A stretch of 64,000 nt of DNA from an uncultured Clostridium sp. (GCA_947572725.1 CANPDB010000004.1:1-64000); one strand, 5' to 3'; shown: positions 9,699-19,172, counted from the first letter of the stretch. Notes: a model not told the origin generated them from the letters alone. A program made the numbers and translations.

Positions 9699-11735
9699 AT
9701 GAAAGTTACAAAGGAGAAATTAAATTTAGAAGAAGGACTAAAAAAAGAATGGTTAATAACAAATGGAATAGGTGGCTTTAGTTCGTCTACTGTAATTGGA
9801 GCAAATACTAGAAAATATCATGGGTTATTAATTGCACCACTAACACCACCAGCAAGAAGATTTCTTGTGTTTTCAAAAATAGATGAAAGTATAGAAATAA
9901 GAAACAAGAAATATGATTTATATACAAATATGTGCAAGAATTATATTTCACATGGATACAAATATCAAGAAGAATTTAGAAAAGAATATGTACCAATTTT
10001 TAAATATAAAGCTGGAGGAGCAGAAATTACTAAAGTGATTTGTATGGAATATGGGAAAAATACAGTAGGAATTTATTATAAAATAAAAACAGGAGCAAGC
10101 AAAGCTAAACTAACTTTAGCACCTATTATAAATTTTAGAGATTTCCATACAGTAAGTACAGACCATTTTTTTGATTTAAAACAATATCAAAATAATAATA
10201 AAATTAAATTAGTTGTAGATGGGAATTCTCAAACACCAATTTATATGCACTTATCAGAAGGTAATTATGTACAACACGAAAATGATACATTTAAAGATAT
10301 GTTTTATATAGAAGAAGAAAAAAGAGGATTTTATCCAGAAGAAAATCACTGTGTGCCAGGTATATACGAAATAGAAATACCAGCAAAACAAGAAAAAGAA
10401 ATATCTTTTGTGTGTTCTTTAGAAGAAAATATAGAAGAAATTGATGTTAAAAAACTAATAAATAAAGAAATTATACGACTTGGTGAAATATTTAATGAAT
10501 CTTTATTAATAAATAATAAAAAAAGTAAGAAAACCAAAAAAGAACTAGAGGATGATGAATTAAAGAAACAACTTCTAATAGCAACAGATAATTTTATAGC
10601 TTATAGACCTAATTTCAGTTTACATACTTTAATGGCAGGATATCCATGGTTTTTAGACTGGGGAAGAGATAGTCTAATCTCATTTGAAGGTTTGTTATTA
10701 ATTACAAAAAGATTTGATATAGCAAGGGAAGTGTTACTAACAATGACACGAGACATTAAATTTGGATTAGTTCCAAATGGTTATTCTGGATATGACAATA
10801 GGCCATTATATAATAGTGCAGATGCATCATTGCTTTTATTTGAAGCAATTCAAAAATATCTTGAATATACAAAAGATGAAAAATTTGTAAAAGAAAAATT
10901 ATATCAAAAAATGAAAGATATTATAGAGAACTATTGCAATGGAATTGATGTAGATAATAACAACATATATTTAGATACAGATGGATTAATTGTATCTGGA
11001 ACAGATAACACACAAAACACATGGATGGATGCAAAATGTAATGGGGTAGCAATTACACCTAGAAATGGAAAGGCAGTAGAGATGAATGCTATGTGGTTTA
11101 ATGCAAATAAAATTATGGAGGACTTAACTAAAAAGTTAGGTGATAAATCAGAAGCTAAGAAATATAAAGAGTTAGCAGAGAATTGTAAAAAAGAATTTAA
11201 TGAAAAGTTTTATAATAAAGATAAAAAATGCTTATATGATGTATTAGGAGATACAAAAATACGACCAAATCAATTATTTGCATTAAGTTTGACATATCCT
11301 ATAATCGATATGGATACAGAAAAGGCTGATAATATAATTAAAACAGTTGAGAAAAAATTGTTAAATGCATATGGACTAAAAACTTTAGCAAAAGATGAAG
11401 AAGGTTATGTGGAAGTGTATGAAGGAGATAGTTTTAAAAGAGATTCAAGTTATCATCAAGGAATTACTTGGCCTTGGCTACTAGGACTTTATTATAATAC
11501 ACTTAAAAATAAACTGAAAGCTACAAAAGATAAAACAAGTAAACAACAATTACAAGAAAAGATAGATAAGTTTTCAGAAAAAACAAGAAAGACATTTAAA
11601 AAAGAAATGCAAGAAATTGGTTGTTTAGGAAGTATTGCTGAAATTTATGATTCTGCAAAGCCACAATTGCCAAAAGGTGCTCTTGCTCAGGCTTGGAGTG
11701 TGGCAGAGGTTTTTAGAATTATATTGAAAAAGTAA
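9699..11735 (+). CDS. Glycogen debranching enzyme (amylo-alpha-1,6-glucosidase family)
   Basis: 678 residues, cytoplasmic. The N-terminal bacterial GDE domain shows NGIGGFSSSTVIGANTRKYH and the C-terminal (alpha/alpha)6 barrel (GH133-type) shows AGYPWFLDWGRDSLISFEG, with the catalytic acidic residues expected around DWGRD, then QGITWPWLLGLYY and QAWSVAEVFRI. It hydrolyses alpha-1,6 branch stubs of glycogen-like glucans. CGGAGG precedes the ATG. No other glycogen gene is adjacent; the gene stands with holA between two inverted copies of the palindromic repeat. Confidence 0.93.
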   Translation: MKVTKEKLNLEEGLKKEWLITNGIGGFSSSTVIGANTRKYHGLLIAPLTPPARRFLVFSKIDESIEIRNKKYDLYTNMCKNYISHGYKYQEEFRKEYVPIFKYKAGGAEITKVICMEYGKNTVGIYYKIKTGASKAKLTLAPIINFRDFHTVSTDHFFDLKQYQNNNKIKLVVDGNSQTPIYMHLSEGNYVQHENDTFKDMFYIEEEKRGFYPEENHCVPGIYEIEIPAKQEKEISFVCSLEENIEEIDVKKLINKEIIRLGEIFNESLLINNKKSKKTKKELEDDELKKQLLIATDNFIAYRPNFSLHTLMAGYPWFLDWGRDSLISFEGLLLITKRFDIAREVLLTMTRDIKFGLVPNGYSGYDNRPLYNSADASLLLFEAIQKYLEYTKDEKFVKEKLYQKMKDIIENYCNGIDVDNNNIYLDTDGLIVSGTDNTQNTWMDAKCNGVAITPRNGKAVEMNAMWFNANKIMEDLTKKLGDKSEAKKYKELAENCKKEFNEKFYNKDKKCLYDVLGDTKIRPNQLFALSLTYPIIDMDTEKADNIIKTVEKKLLNAYGLKTLAKDEEGYVEVYEGDSFKRDSSYHQGITWPWLLGLYYNTLKNKLKATKDKTSKQQLQEKIDKFSEKTRKTFKKEMQEIGCLGSIAEIYDSAKPQLPKGALAQAWSVAEVFRIILKK

Positions 11736-11768
11736 ACTTATTATAAATCTATAATCTAGGAGAAAAAA

Positions 11769-12792
11769 ATGCAAACAATTGAAAATTTAGAAAAAGAACT
11801 AAAAAATGGTGATTTACAAAATTTATATCTGCTTTATGGAGAAGAATTATTTTTACTTGAAATGTCATTAAAAAAAATAAAAGACTTATTTGGAGAATGT
11901 ATTAAAGGAATTAATTTTATAACAATAGATGATACAAATGTAAATGAAATAATTTCAGATATAGAAACACCAGCATTTGGTTATGAAAAAAAGTTAATAA
12001 TTGCAAGAAATACTGGACTCTTCAAAAAAGAAGGAAAAAGGAAAAATGCAGAATTAGTTAATATAAGAGAAAAATTAGTTCAATATATAAATGAAAATGT
12101 AGATGTAATTAAACAAAGTGTTGTAATTGTATTTGTGGAAGAAGAAGCGGATACAAAACAAGAATTATACAAAACCATTGAAAAATTAGGCAATGTATGT
12201 GAGTTTAAATTTCAAAAGCCAATTCAAATTATAAAAAGACTTAAAGCAATATGTAATGGTTATAAAGTCCAAATAGAAGAAAACACAATACAATATCTAA
12301 TTGAATGTTCGCGGGACAAATATGCAAGAATTAATTAATGAAATTAGAAAATTAATCGAGTATGTAGGAGAAAATGGAACAATTCAAAAACAAGATATTG
12401 ATAAGTTAGCTACAAAGAAAATAGAAAGTATAATTTTTGACTTAACAGATAACTTAGGAAAAAAAGATACTTCAAAAGCATTAGAAGTATTGCATAATCT
12501 AATTTACAGCAAAGAACCATTACAAAAAATATTAATAACATTATATAATCATTTTAAAAAAATATATTTTACAAAATTAGCTATAAAATATAATAAAGAT
12601 ATAGCAACTAGTATAAACTTAAAAGCAAACCAATCATTTTTGGTTAATAAATATAAAATGCAAGCAAAGTATTTTACTGAAGCAGAATTAAAAAATATTT
12701 TACAAGAAATAAGGGATTTAGATTTTAATTATAAAAATGGTTTAATTGATTTACAAGTAGGGTTAGAAAGTATTTTGTGTACTTATTGTTAA
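11769..12792 (+). CDS. holA: DNA polymerase III delta subunit, read through a +1 shift at CGG 12312-12314
   Basis: Clamp-loader subunit that opens the beta clamp. The first frame (11769-12338) carries the delta N-terminal AAA+ region (LYLLYGEELFLLE, ETPAFGYEKKLIIARN) and stops eight codons after an in-frame CGG. The rest of the delta protein lies in the +1 frame to 12792. Skipping the C of CGG gives CSGTNMQELINEIRKL, the expected glycine and helix of the family. Total length is then 340 residues, a normal size. HolA is essential, so simple pseudogenisation is unlikely. This is one of seven CGG-associated shifts in the window. AGGAG supports the start. Confidence 0.85.
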
Positions 12793-12807
12793 TCATTAAA
12801 ATATATT

Positions 12808-13045
12808 GCAATTGCTTAAAATTTAATTATTATAATTTATATATATAATTTCAATAGCGCGAAGATGATAGTATTTATATATTTTGAAGTGAGCTTGTGG
12901 GGACCGTTCAAAAATTCTAAAAAGTTCTATGAACTTTTGTTAGAATTTTTAGAATGGGGATAACGAAAAAATATATAAATACTCTCATCTGGGAGCGAGT
13001 AGATTATAAACTAAAAATTATAATAATTAAATTTTAAGCAATTGC
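12808..13045 (-). repeat. Palindromic four-box repeat, copy 2, with 31-bp terminal inverted repeats
   Basis: The ends (12808-12838 and 13015-13045) are a perfect 31-bp inverted repeat starting GCAATTGCTTAAAATTTAAT. Inside, 12853-13001 is the four-box core in reverse orientation (AATAGCGCGAAG ... CTGGGAGCGAGT). Arms pair throughout, so the whole 238 bp can fold as one long hairpin with internal loops. Confidence 0.88.
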
Positions 13046-13118
13046 AAATTTTAAATGTATAATAAAGCCATTTATTGATAAAACTACTATAAAGTAATTT
13101 TATTAATAGGTGGTTTTT

Positions 13119-13805
13119 ATGCTAGAAAATAAAAAAAGAATCATAATTGCAATAAGTTTATTAATACTTACAGCAATTTCAATATTTTTTGCATTATCTA
13201 AAGAAAAATCTGTAGAAACTTTATCCAAATATGGATCAAGAGGAAGTGAAGTAACACAAATACAAACAAAATTAAAAAGATGGGGATATTATAATGGAAA
13301 TATTGATGGAATTTATGGAACACAAACAGTTAATGCTGTAAAATATTTTCAAAGAAAAAATGGATTAACAGCAGATGGAATTGCAGGACCAGCTACTTTA
13401 AAAGCAATGGGGATTTATTCTTCAAGTTCGTCTTCTAGTTCAAGTTCTAGCAATTCAAATAATGTTAACTTGTTAGCAAGACTGATTTATGGAGAATCAA
13501 GAGGAGAGTCTTATACAGGGCAAGTAGCAGTTGGAGCTGTTGTTCTAAATAGAGTAAAAAGCAGTTCTTTTCCAAATACAATATCAGGTGTCATATATCA
13601 GTCAGGTGCATTTGATGCAGTTTCAGATGGACAGATTAATTTAAGTCCAAATAGTACAGCTAAAAAGGCTGCTCAAGATGCTTTAAATGGTTGGGATCCA
13701 AGTTATGGTGCCATTTATTATTTTAACCCTGCAACAGCAACTAATAAATGGATTTGGTCAAGACCTATGACAGTAACAATTGGAAAACATAGATTTTGTA
13801 AATAA
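13119..13805 (+). CDS. sleB: Spore cortex-lytic enzyme SleB-type
   Basis: 228-residue exported hydrolase. It has one N-terminal hydrophobic segment (about residues 7-24), a peptidoglycan-binding domain (about residues 35-95; GSRGSEVTQIQTKLKRWGYY), a poly-serine linker, and a C-terminal Hydrolase_2/SleB catalytic domain starting ARLIYGESRGESYTGQVAVG, with Glu in YGE as likely catalytic residue. It degrades muramic-delta-lactam cortex during germination. ATG 13119 follows AGGTGG; an in-frame GTG at 13110 is within the ribosome site. The usual partner ypeB is not adjacent. CwlJ-like assignment is possible, but the binding domain favours SleB. Confidence 0.9.
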   Translation: MLENKKRIIIAISLLILTAISIFFALSKEKSVETLSKYGSRGSEVTQIQTKLKRWGYYNGNIDGIYGTQTVNAVKYFQRKNGLTADGIAGPATLKAMGIYSSSSSSSSSSSNSNNVNLLARLIYGESRGESYTGQVAVGAVVLNRVKSSSFPNTISGVIYQSGAFDAVSDGQINLSPNSTAKKAAQDALNGWDPSYGAIYYFNPATATNKWIWSRPMTVTIGKHRFCK

Positions 13806-13833
13806 AGTAGCAATTATCGCTACTTTATTTTTC
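13804..13833 (+). terminator. Rho-independent terminator after sleB
   Basis: AAAGTAGC pairs with GCTACTTT over a 7-base loop, followed by ATTTTTC. The left arm overlaps the stop codon. Confidence 0.8.
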
Positions 13834-13897
13834 TTGCCATTGACAAAAACAAGATAAATTGATAATATGTAGTTAAATTTTAGAAGTGGAGGAAAAA

Positions 13898-14401
13898 ATG
13901 AGATTATATCCAGATGCACACTTTAACAAAGTAGAAGAAATAACAATAGAATTCCTACAAAAAAACGAAATAAAAGCACTAATATTGGATATAGACAACA
14001 CACTAATTGACTATAAACAACACTTATCTGAAAATGTTATAAACTGGGCAAAAGTAATAAAAAGCAAAGGAATAAAATTATATATATTATCAAACACAAA
14101 CAATAAAGAAAAAGTAGAAAAAGTATCAAAAAAATTAGATATACCATATTTTAATTTAGCGCAAAAGCCTCTAAAAAAAGGCTTTTTAAAGACACAAAAA
14201 GCACTAAACGAAAAGCCAGAAAATATTGGTGTAATAGGAGACCAAATTTTCACAGACATTATAGGTGGAAATCGTTGTAATATGTTTACAATATTAGTTG
14301 AACCAATAGATATAAAAGATTACTGGTATACAGCGTGGAAAAGACCAATAGAAAATAAAATTAAAACAAGTTACAAAAAGAAAAATGAAATTAAAAATTA
14401 G
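13898..14401 (+). CDS. yqeG: YqeG family HAD-IIIA phosphatase
   Basis: 167-residue HAD-superfamily phosphatase. Motif I is LDIDNTLIDY (nucleophile Asp near residue 31), motif II is the Ser/Thr of LSNTNN, and motif IV is GDQIFTDIIGGNR. YqeG proteins usually sit near yqeH/aroE in Firmicutes and their substrate is uncertain. Here it opens a same-strand run with the A24 peptidase (18-base gap) and pepP. GTGGAGG supports ATG 13898. Confidence 0.88.
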   Translation: MRLYPDAHFNKVEEITIEFLQKNEIKALILDIDNTLIDYKQHLSENVINWAKVIKSKGIKLYILSNTNNKEKVEKVSKKLDIPYFNLAQKPLKKGFLKTQKALNEKPENIGVIGDQIFTDIIGGNRCNMFTILVEPIDIKDYWYTAWKRPIENKIKTSYKKKNEIKN

Positions 14402-14419
14402 AAACAAAGGAGAAAGAAA

Positions 14420-15172
14420 ATGTATTTAAATGATGTACATATTGTGTATTATGTAGTAGCAGCAATTATAGGACTATTTGTAGGGCAAATTGTAGATTGG
14501 GCAAATAAAAGATTACCAGAATATAAAAGTGTAATATCAAAAGATATTATCACAGAATACAAAATGAAATTTAAACCAAATTATATATTAATGGTTTTAA
14601 CTTCAGTAATATATATTACATTAATTTATGTATATGGAATTCAAGAAACAATAGTTGGAAACTTAGATTTAATCAAATTTATGATTTTAACTCCAATGTT
14701 ACTATCAGTATTTGTAATTGACTACAAATTGCAAATAATACCAAATAGATTAAATCTTACAATTTTCGAAGTAGGACTAATATTTGCATTTTTATATGGA
14801 TTATCAAATGTAGCAATAACAATAAATATGTTACTTGGAATGCTAGCAGGAGGAGGAATCTTTTTGCTTATTACTTTAGCAGGAGGAATCTTCTATGGCA
14901 AGGAAGCAATGGGCTTTGGAGATGTAAAACTAATGGGAGCTTTGGGAATGTATTTTGGATTTTCAAATATTATAATCATCACATTAGTATCATTTTTAAT
15001 AGGAGCAATTCTTAGTATTGTATTATTGGTAAGTAAAATCAAAAAATCAAATGAATACATACCATTTGGACCATTTATTGTAATAGCAACATTCATTAGC
15101 ATATATGTGCCATTTGAACAAATAAAAACATTATTAATGCAAATTTTTACATTAGGAATGTATAAAGGGTAA
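14420..15172 (+). CDS. Prepilin peptidase-like A24 family membrane protease
   Basis: 250-residue polytopic membrane protein with the two catalytic aspartates of A24 aspartyl proteases: VIDYKLQIIPNRLN and GFGDVKLMGALGMYFG. About seven hydrophobic segments. The N-terminal cysteine-motif methyltransferase domain of full-length PilD is missing, and an unusual first helix plus a charged loop replaces it. No pilin genes are visible nearby, so the substrate is unknown. AAAGGAGAAAG precedes the start. Confidence 0.85.
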   Translation: MYLNDVHIVYYVVAAIIGLFVGQIVDWANKRLPEYKSVISKDIITEYKMKFKPNYILMVLTSVIYITLIYVYGIQETIVGNLDLIKFMILTPMLLSVFVIDYKLQIIPNRLNLTIFEVGLIFAFLYGLSNVAITINMLLGMLAGGGIFLLITLAGGIFYGKEAMGFGDVKLMGALGMYFGFSNIIIITLVSFLIGAILSIVLLVSKIKKSNEYIPFGPFIVIATFISIYVPFEQIKTLLMQIFTLGMYKG

Positions 15173-15195
15173 AATAAAATAAGGGGATGATTTAT

Positions 15196-16254
15196 ATGAA
15201 TCCTAAATTACAATGGCTAAGAAATAAAATGTCAAGTTTAGACTTACAAGGTCTAATTATATCAAATCCGGTAAATATAAAATATTTAACAAATATAAAT
15301 GCAGAAGGAATATTATTATTAACGAGAAAAGAAAATGTTTTTATTACAGATGGAAGATATATTGAACATGTACATAGTATATTAACTTTGTTTGATGAAA
15401 TTATAGTATATGACACACATGATGTTTCAACAGATGATTACGAAAACTTTTTTATGTTCTGTGAAAATGTAGGATTTGAAGAAAACTATGTTACATATGC
15501 GAAATATAAAGAATACATTAGAAAATATAAAATTAATAATTTAGTTGAGACAGAGGATATTATAGAAAAACAAAGAATGATAAAAGACGAAGAAGAAATT
15601 AGCAATATACAAAAAGCTTGTGAAATAACAGATAGTTGTTTTTCATATTTGCTAATGTATATAAAACCAGGAATGACAGAAAAACAAATTGCAAGAGAAA
15701 TAGAAGAATACTACAACCAGAGAACAGATGGAATATCATTTGAACCAATTGTAGCATCAGGAGAAAACTCAGCAAAGCCTCACGCAGTTCCTACAGAAAG
15801 AAAAATTCAGGAACAAGATATTATTACAATTGATATGGGATGTAAAGTAAATGGATATTGTTCTGATATGACAAGAACGATATTTGTAGGAAGTGTACCA
15901 GATGAAATGAAAAAAGTTTATGAACTAGTATTAAAAAATCAAGTTCAAACTCATAAAGAACTAAAAGCAGGAGCAAATACAAGACTACTTACTAAAATGG
16001 TAGAAAATGATTTTAAACTAAATGGATATGATTTAATTCACAGTTTAGGTCATGGAGTAGGAATGGAAATACACGAATCACCATATATTAATAGTAAAAC
16101 AGATGTCTTTCTAAGAGAAAATATGATTGTAACAAATGAGCCAGGAATCTATATTCCGGGAAAATTTGGAGTTAGAATTGAAGATACAGTTCAAATCTCA
16201 AAATTTGGATGTATAAATTTAACAAAGTCTGGGAAAGATTATATTATAATATAG
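15196..16254 (+). CDS. pepP: Xaa-Pro aminopeptidase (M24 family)
   Basis: 352-residue metallopeptidase removing N-terminal residues before proline. The N-terminal creatinase-like domain (residues 1-125) is followed by the pita-bread fold with metal ligands in IDMGCKVNGYCSDMTRT (two Asp), HSLGHGVGMEIHE (His), TNEPGIYI (Glu) and GVRIEDTV (Glu). ATG 15196 is preferred because AAGGGGA lies 8 bases upstream, while the in-frame ATG at 15187 overlaps it. It precedes efp, as in many Firmicutes where this peptidase and EF-P are neighbours. Confidence 0.93.
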   Translation: MNPKLQWLRNKMSSLDLQGLIISNPVNIKYLTNINAEGILLLTRKENVFITDGRYIEHVHSILTLFDEIIVYDTHDVSTDDYENFFMFCENVGFEENYVTYAKYKEYIRKYKINNLVETEDIIEKQRMIKDEEEISNIQKACEITDSCFSYLLMYIKPGMTEKQIAREIEEYYNQRTDGISFEPIVASGENSAKPHAVPTERKIQEQDIITIDMGCKVNGYCSDMTRTIFVGSVPDEMKKVYELVLKNQVQTHKELKAGANTRLLTKMVENDFKLNGYDLIHSLGHGVGMEIHESPYINSKTDVFLRENMIVTNEPGIYIPGKFGVRIEDTVQISKFGCINLTKSGKDYIII

Positions 16255-16373
16255 AAAAGGTTGATTTTTCCAAATAGTTGTAGTAAAATATATGAAGTTA
16301 AAAATATAATAAATTTTATATATAATTAAAATTTAAAAAGAATTAATTTTAGTAATTGGAAGGAGAAATTATT

Positions 16374-16940
16374 ATGGCATCAGTATACTCAGCAGGAGAT
16401 TTTAGAAATGGAACAACTTTTGAAATGGAAGGAAATGTATATAGAATAGTAGAATTCCAACATGTAAAACCTGGGAAAGGTTCAGCATTTGTAAGAACAA
16501 AATTAAAAAATGTTATTACAGGAGCTACATTAGAAAAAACATTTAATCCATCAGACAAATATCCAGCAGCAGAAATAGATAAAAAAGTAATGCAATATTT
16601 GTATGAAGATGGAGGACTATACTACTTTATGGATAACGAAACATATGATCAAATTCCATTAAATGAGGAACAATTAGGAGACTGTTTAAAATACTTAAAA
16701 GAAAATATGGAAGTTACAATACTTTCATTTAAAGGAAACATATTTGCAGTAGAGCCACCAACATTTGTGGAATTAGAAGTTACATATACTGAACCAGGAT
16801 TTAGTGGAAACACAACAACAACATCAGGAAAGCCAGCAAAACTAGAAACAGGTTTAGAAATACAAGTTCCTTTATTTGTCAACATTGGAGATATACTAAA
16901 AATAGATACTAGAACATGTGAATATATGGAAAGAATGTAA
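16374..16940 (+). CDS. efp: Elongation factor P
   Basis: 188 residues. It relieves ribosome stalling at polyproline by entering near the E site. Three beta-barrel domains are evident, with the tip loop [17 protein letters not shown] (residues about 29-45; the conserved Lys is the usual modification site). AAGGAG lies 7 bases before ATG 16374 and the family N-terminus [13 protein letters not shown] starts there. Confidence 0.97.
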   Translation: MASVYSAGDFRNGTTFEMEGNVYRIVEFQHVKPGKGSAFVRTKLKNVITGATLEKTFNPSDKYPAAEIDKKVMQYLYEDGGLYYFMDNETYDQIPLNEEQLGDCLKYLKENMEVTILSFKGNIFAVEPPTFVELEVTYTEPGFSGNTTTTSGKPAKLETGLEIQVPLFVNIGDILKIDTRTCEYMERM

Positions 16941-16957
16941 GAAAGGTGATTAACAAA

Positions 16958-17494
16958 ATGGGTTTATTAAAAAACGAATATAAAAGTTTTTTAGATGACA
17001 TAGAAAAAAATATAAAAAACAAAGAAGACTTAGACTATATAAAAGAAAGATTTGTATCTTTTATGGATATTGTTTTAAACGAAATGGATCGTATTATGGA
17101 ATACAAAGAAGAAAAAATGGAACAATTAGAAAATACACAAAAACAATTAGGAGAAAGAATGTCTAAAATGCAACAAATAATTGATAATATTGAAAAAGAC
17201 ATTTATGCAGAAGATGGATTTGATTTTGAAATTGTATGTCCATATTGTAATTATGAATTTGTTATAGACCTTGAAGAAAATAAAACAGAAATAGAATGTC
17301 CGGAATGTAATAATATGATAGAATTAGACTGGACAGGTGATTTAGAAGAAGAGCAAGAACATTGCCAAGGTAGTTGTCATAGTTGTAGTGGATGCGGAAA
17401 TGATGAGCAAAATATAGAAGAAAATGAAGAACAGTACTATGATGACGAGAATAATGAAGATACAGAGTTTATTAATAATGATGAAGATATGTAA
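16958..17494 (+). CDS. Zinc-ribbon protein with coiled-coil N-terminus (CD1247-like)
   Basis: 178 residues. Residues 1-85 are predicted helical coiled coil (MDIVLNEMDRIMEYKEEKME). A zinc ribbon follows with CPYCNYEF and CPECNN, then a second cysteine cluster CHSCSGCG, and the last 40 residues are strongly acidic. The arrangement matches the clostridial CD1247 N-terminal-domain family of unknown function that is found after efp. AAAGG lies before ATG 16958; the in-frame GTG 16946 overlaps this site. It ends at a clear terminator. Confidence 0.8.
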   Translation: MGLLKNEYKSFLDDIEKNIKNKEDLDYIKERFVSFMDIVLNEMDRIMEYKEEKMEQLENTQKQLGERMSKMQQIIDNIEKDIYAEDGFDFEIVCPYCNYEFVIDLEENKTEIECPECNNMIELDWTGDLEEEQEHCQGSCHSCSGCGNDEQNIEENEEQYYDDENNEDTEFINNDEDM

Positions 17495-17500
17495 TATATA

Positions 17501-17537
17501 AGTATAGAGATTTTTTAATGATTTCTATACTCTTTTT
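17501..17537 (+). terminator. Rho-independent terminator of the yqeG-efp run
   Basis: AGTATAGA pairs with TCTATACT, followed by CTTTTTTTA. It closes the same-direction run that ends with the zinc-ribbon gene. Confidence 0.82.
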
Positions 17538-17627
17538 TATTTAATATTTGCCTATAGCCAAATTATATTAAATGTGCTATACTAAGTATAATATATTTAA
17601 GAAACTGATAAGAGGAGATTGATTATA

Positions 17628-17902
17628 ATGGTATATGAATTTGCTAAATATCCTGATGAAACATTAGTAGTTTTTTCAGATATTAGAAAAAAGGAAAATG
17701 GTGAGGAATATATAAGAGTCTCTTTTGAAAGACCAACCAATGAAGGTTTTGATACTGTAGTTTTTGAACTTCCAAGCTATGAAATAGTAGAAAAGAAGGA
17801 CATTATACAAAAGAAGAAATAAAAGAGTTTAGAGAAACAGTAGAAAAAGGAGCACATCTATTTTTTAAATATGCTCGTGAAGGAGGTTTTAAGTTTGCCT
17901 AG
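17628..17902 (+). pseudogene. Small cytoplasmic protein gene broken by a -1 type shift near 17793
   Basis: ATG 17628 follows GAGGAG. The zero frame gives MVYEFAKYPDETLVVFSDIR and a second segment ending FELPSYEIVEKK, then stops at 17822. In the -1 (equivalently +2) frame the protein continues GHYTKEEIKEFRETVEKG and ends FKYAREGGFKFA at 17900-17902, giving about 90 residues. The junction lies in an A-rich run (GAAAAGAAGG), so loss of one A, a homopolymer sequencing error or -1 slippage can explain it. No CGG is present, so it differs from the other shifts. The family is not recognised by name. Confidence 0.45.
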
Positions 17903-18031
17903 TATTTTAGAAGTAATGCGGATATAAGATTTATTTCTGGTCAAATGAGAATAATGAACCTAATGGAAAGAAAAGTATGGAGAAGACCAAGTGAAATTTT
18001 ATTGTTAATATTAAAAGTTAAAAACAGAAAA

Positions 18032-18623
18032 CTAGAAAAAATTTAAAGGATTATTATATTTGCCATCAATTCTAATACCTAAATGTAGATGGGGACCAGT
18101 AGTAGCACCGATTTGTAGGCTTTCCTTCAGAATCAAAATATTGATTACCTTTTACGCCATAAACATTTTTAGGACCAACACAACCAATAACTTGACCTTG
18201 TTTTACTTTATCGCCAACTGATACAATAAAATTAGGGTCACAATGACAATAACTAACTTTAAAATTATCAAAAGAAAGTGTAATAGTGTAGCCACCTGCA
18301 CCTAGAAATTGGCAAAAAGTTATTTCACCATCTGCAACAGCAATAAATTTACTACCAGGAGGAGCAGGAATATCAACTCCAGAATGAGAAGAAGATGCTC
18401 CACTTGTTGGAGAATTACGCTTTCCAAAAGGAGAACTAATTCTGGTATAACCTGGTATAGGCCAAACAAATCCATTAGGATTAAAATCAATAATTTCAGA
18501 ATCAATTATATTAGAATTTGAACTTGAGAATGAATTGGAATTTATTATTGGAATAAAAAAGATACAGATAAATATAGAAATAATAACTATAAAAGAAATT
18601 GCTTTGTTTAATATTTTTTGTAT
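18032..18623 (-). CDS. M23 family peptidase, read through a +1 shift at CGG (18110-18108)
   Basis: About 196 residues: one N-terminal hydrophobic anchor, a Ser/Asn linker, then an LytM/M23 zinc peptidase domain with FGKRNSP, SSHSGVDIPAPPG (zinc His and Asp) and, only after a +1 shift, TNGATTGPHLHLGI (catalytic HLH). The zero frame reaches CGG and stops 12 codons later without the HLH motif; skipping the C restores it and runs to a stop at 18032. The start is odd: AAAGGAG is in place, but the only in-frame codon at the right distance is ATA at 18623-18621, with no ATG, GTG or TTG. A decayed gene is possible. Confidence 0.65.
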
Positions 18624-18678
18624 AAAATCATCTCCTTTTTATTGTTATTGATCAGCTTTGCTTATATATTTTTAGTGC

Positions 18679-18706
18679 GAAAGCTTACTATATGATTTTT
18701 TCATAC
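18679..18706. repeat. 28-base exact repeat, copy A
   Basis: Begins GAAAGCTTACTATATGATTT and is identical to 57536-57563. It lies between the tRNA-Trp terminator and the M23 gene on the minus strand. Confidence 0.7.
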
Positions 18707-18731
18707 TTTGTGTGTCGCAACTTCCAGAATG

Positions 18732-18768
18732 AAAAAAGAAGGATAGTATAAAAACTTATCCTTCTTTT
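18732..18768 (-). terminator. Terminator after tRNA-Trp
   Basis: On the minus strand AAAAGAAGGATAA pairs with the following TATCCTTCTTTTTT and ends in a T-run. It is about 10 bases beyond the tRNA 3' end. Confidence 0.8.
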
Positions 18769-18778
18769 AACTTTCATA

Positions 18779-18853
18779 TGGCAGGGGTAGAAGGATTCGA
18801 ACCCTCACAGGCGGTTTTGGAGACCGATGTGCTACCATTAACACTATACCCCT
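18779..18853 (-). tRNA. trnW: tRNA-Trp (anticodon CCA)
   Basis: On the minus strand the acceptor arm AGGGGTA pairs with TACCCCT, the anticodon arm is CGGTCTCCAAAACCG with anticodon CCA, the T arm contains GGTTCGAATCC, the discriminator is G and CCA is encoded (18781-18779). The D arm carries AATGGTAG. All arms fold. Confidence 0.95.
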
Positions 18854-18919
18854 ATATTTAATACATATATTATCTTAGCACAAATAAATAGAATTATCAA
18901 TATTTTTTGTGAAAAAATA

Positions 18920-18948
18920 TTGACTTTTTAAAAAACGGATAATATAAT
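18920..18948 (+). promoter_or_regulatory. Sigma-A-type promoter of the glyS leader
   Basis: TTGACT and TATAAT separated by 17 bases, just upstream of the T-box leader. Confidence 0.8.
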
Positions 18949-18956
18949 ATATGAAA

Positions 18957-19172
18957 TTAAATAACTTATGATTACTATGAAGAAGAAAAAGTACTGTAAA
19001 ATTTATTAATAGAGAGTTGGCGATGGTGGAATGCCAATAATAAATGGGTATGGGGAGCTTTGGAGTAATTTATAATTAAGGTGCTTGGAATGATTTAATT
19101 GTTCTAAGAATTAGGGTGGAAACGCGGAATGTAACTTTCGTCCCTAGCTTTGCTAGGTTCGGGAGTTTTTTT
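18957..19172 (+). promoter_or_regulatory. T-box riboswitch controlling glyS
   Basis: The T-box core AGGGTGGAAACGCGG is at 19113-19127, followed by a terminator (CCTAGC/GCTAGG stem with GGGAG and seven T, 19139-19172). Upstream lies a stem with TTGGC (19017-19021) and GCCAA (19033-19037). Uncharged tRNA-Gly is expected to pair with the leader and stabilise the antiterminator, so that glyS is expressed when charged tRNA-Gly is low. Gly specificity is taken from the downstream gene; I could not fix the specifier codon with certainty. Confidence 0.88.

Noticed and set aside
18309..18521. Plus-strand open frame opposite the M23 peptidase
   Set aside because: Low-complexity Ser/Arg/Asn translation with no ribosome site; it is the shadow of the minus-strand peptidase gene.
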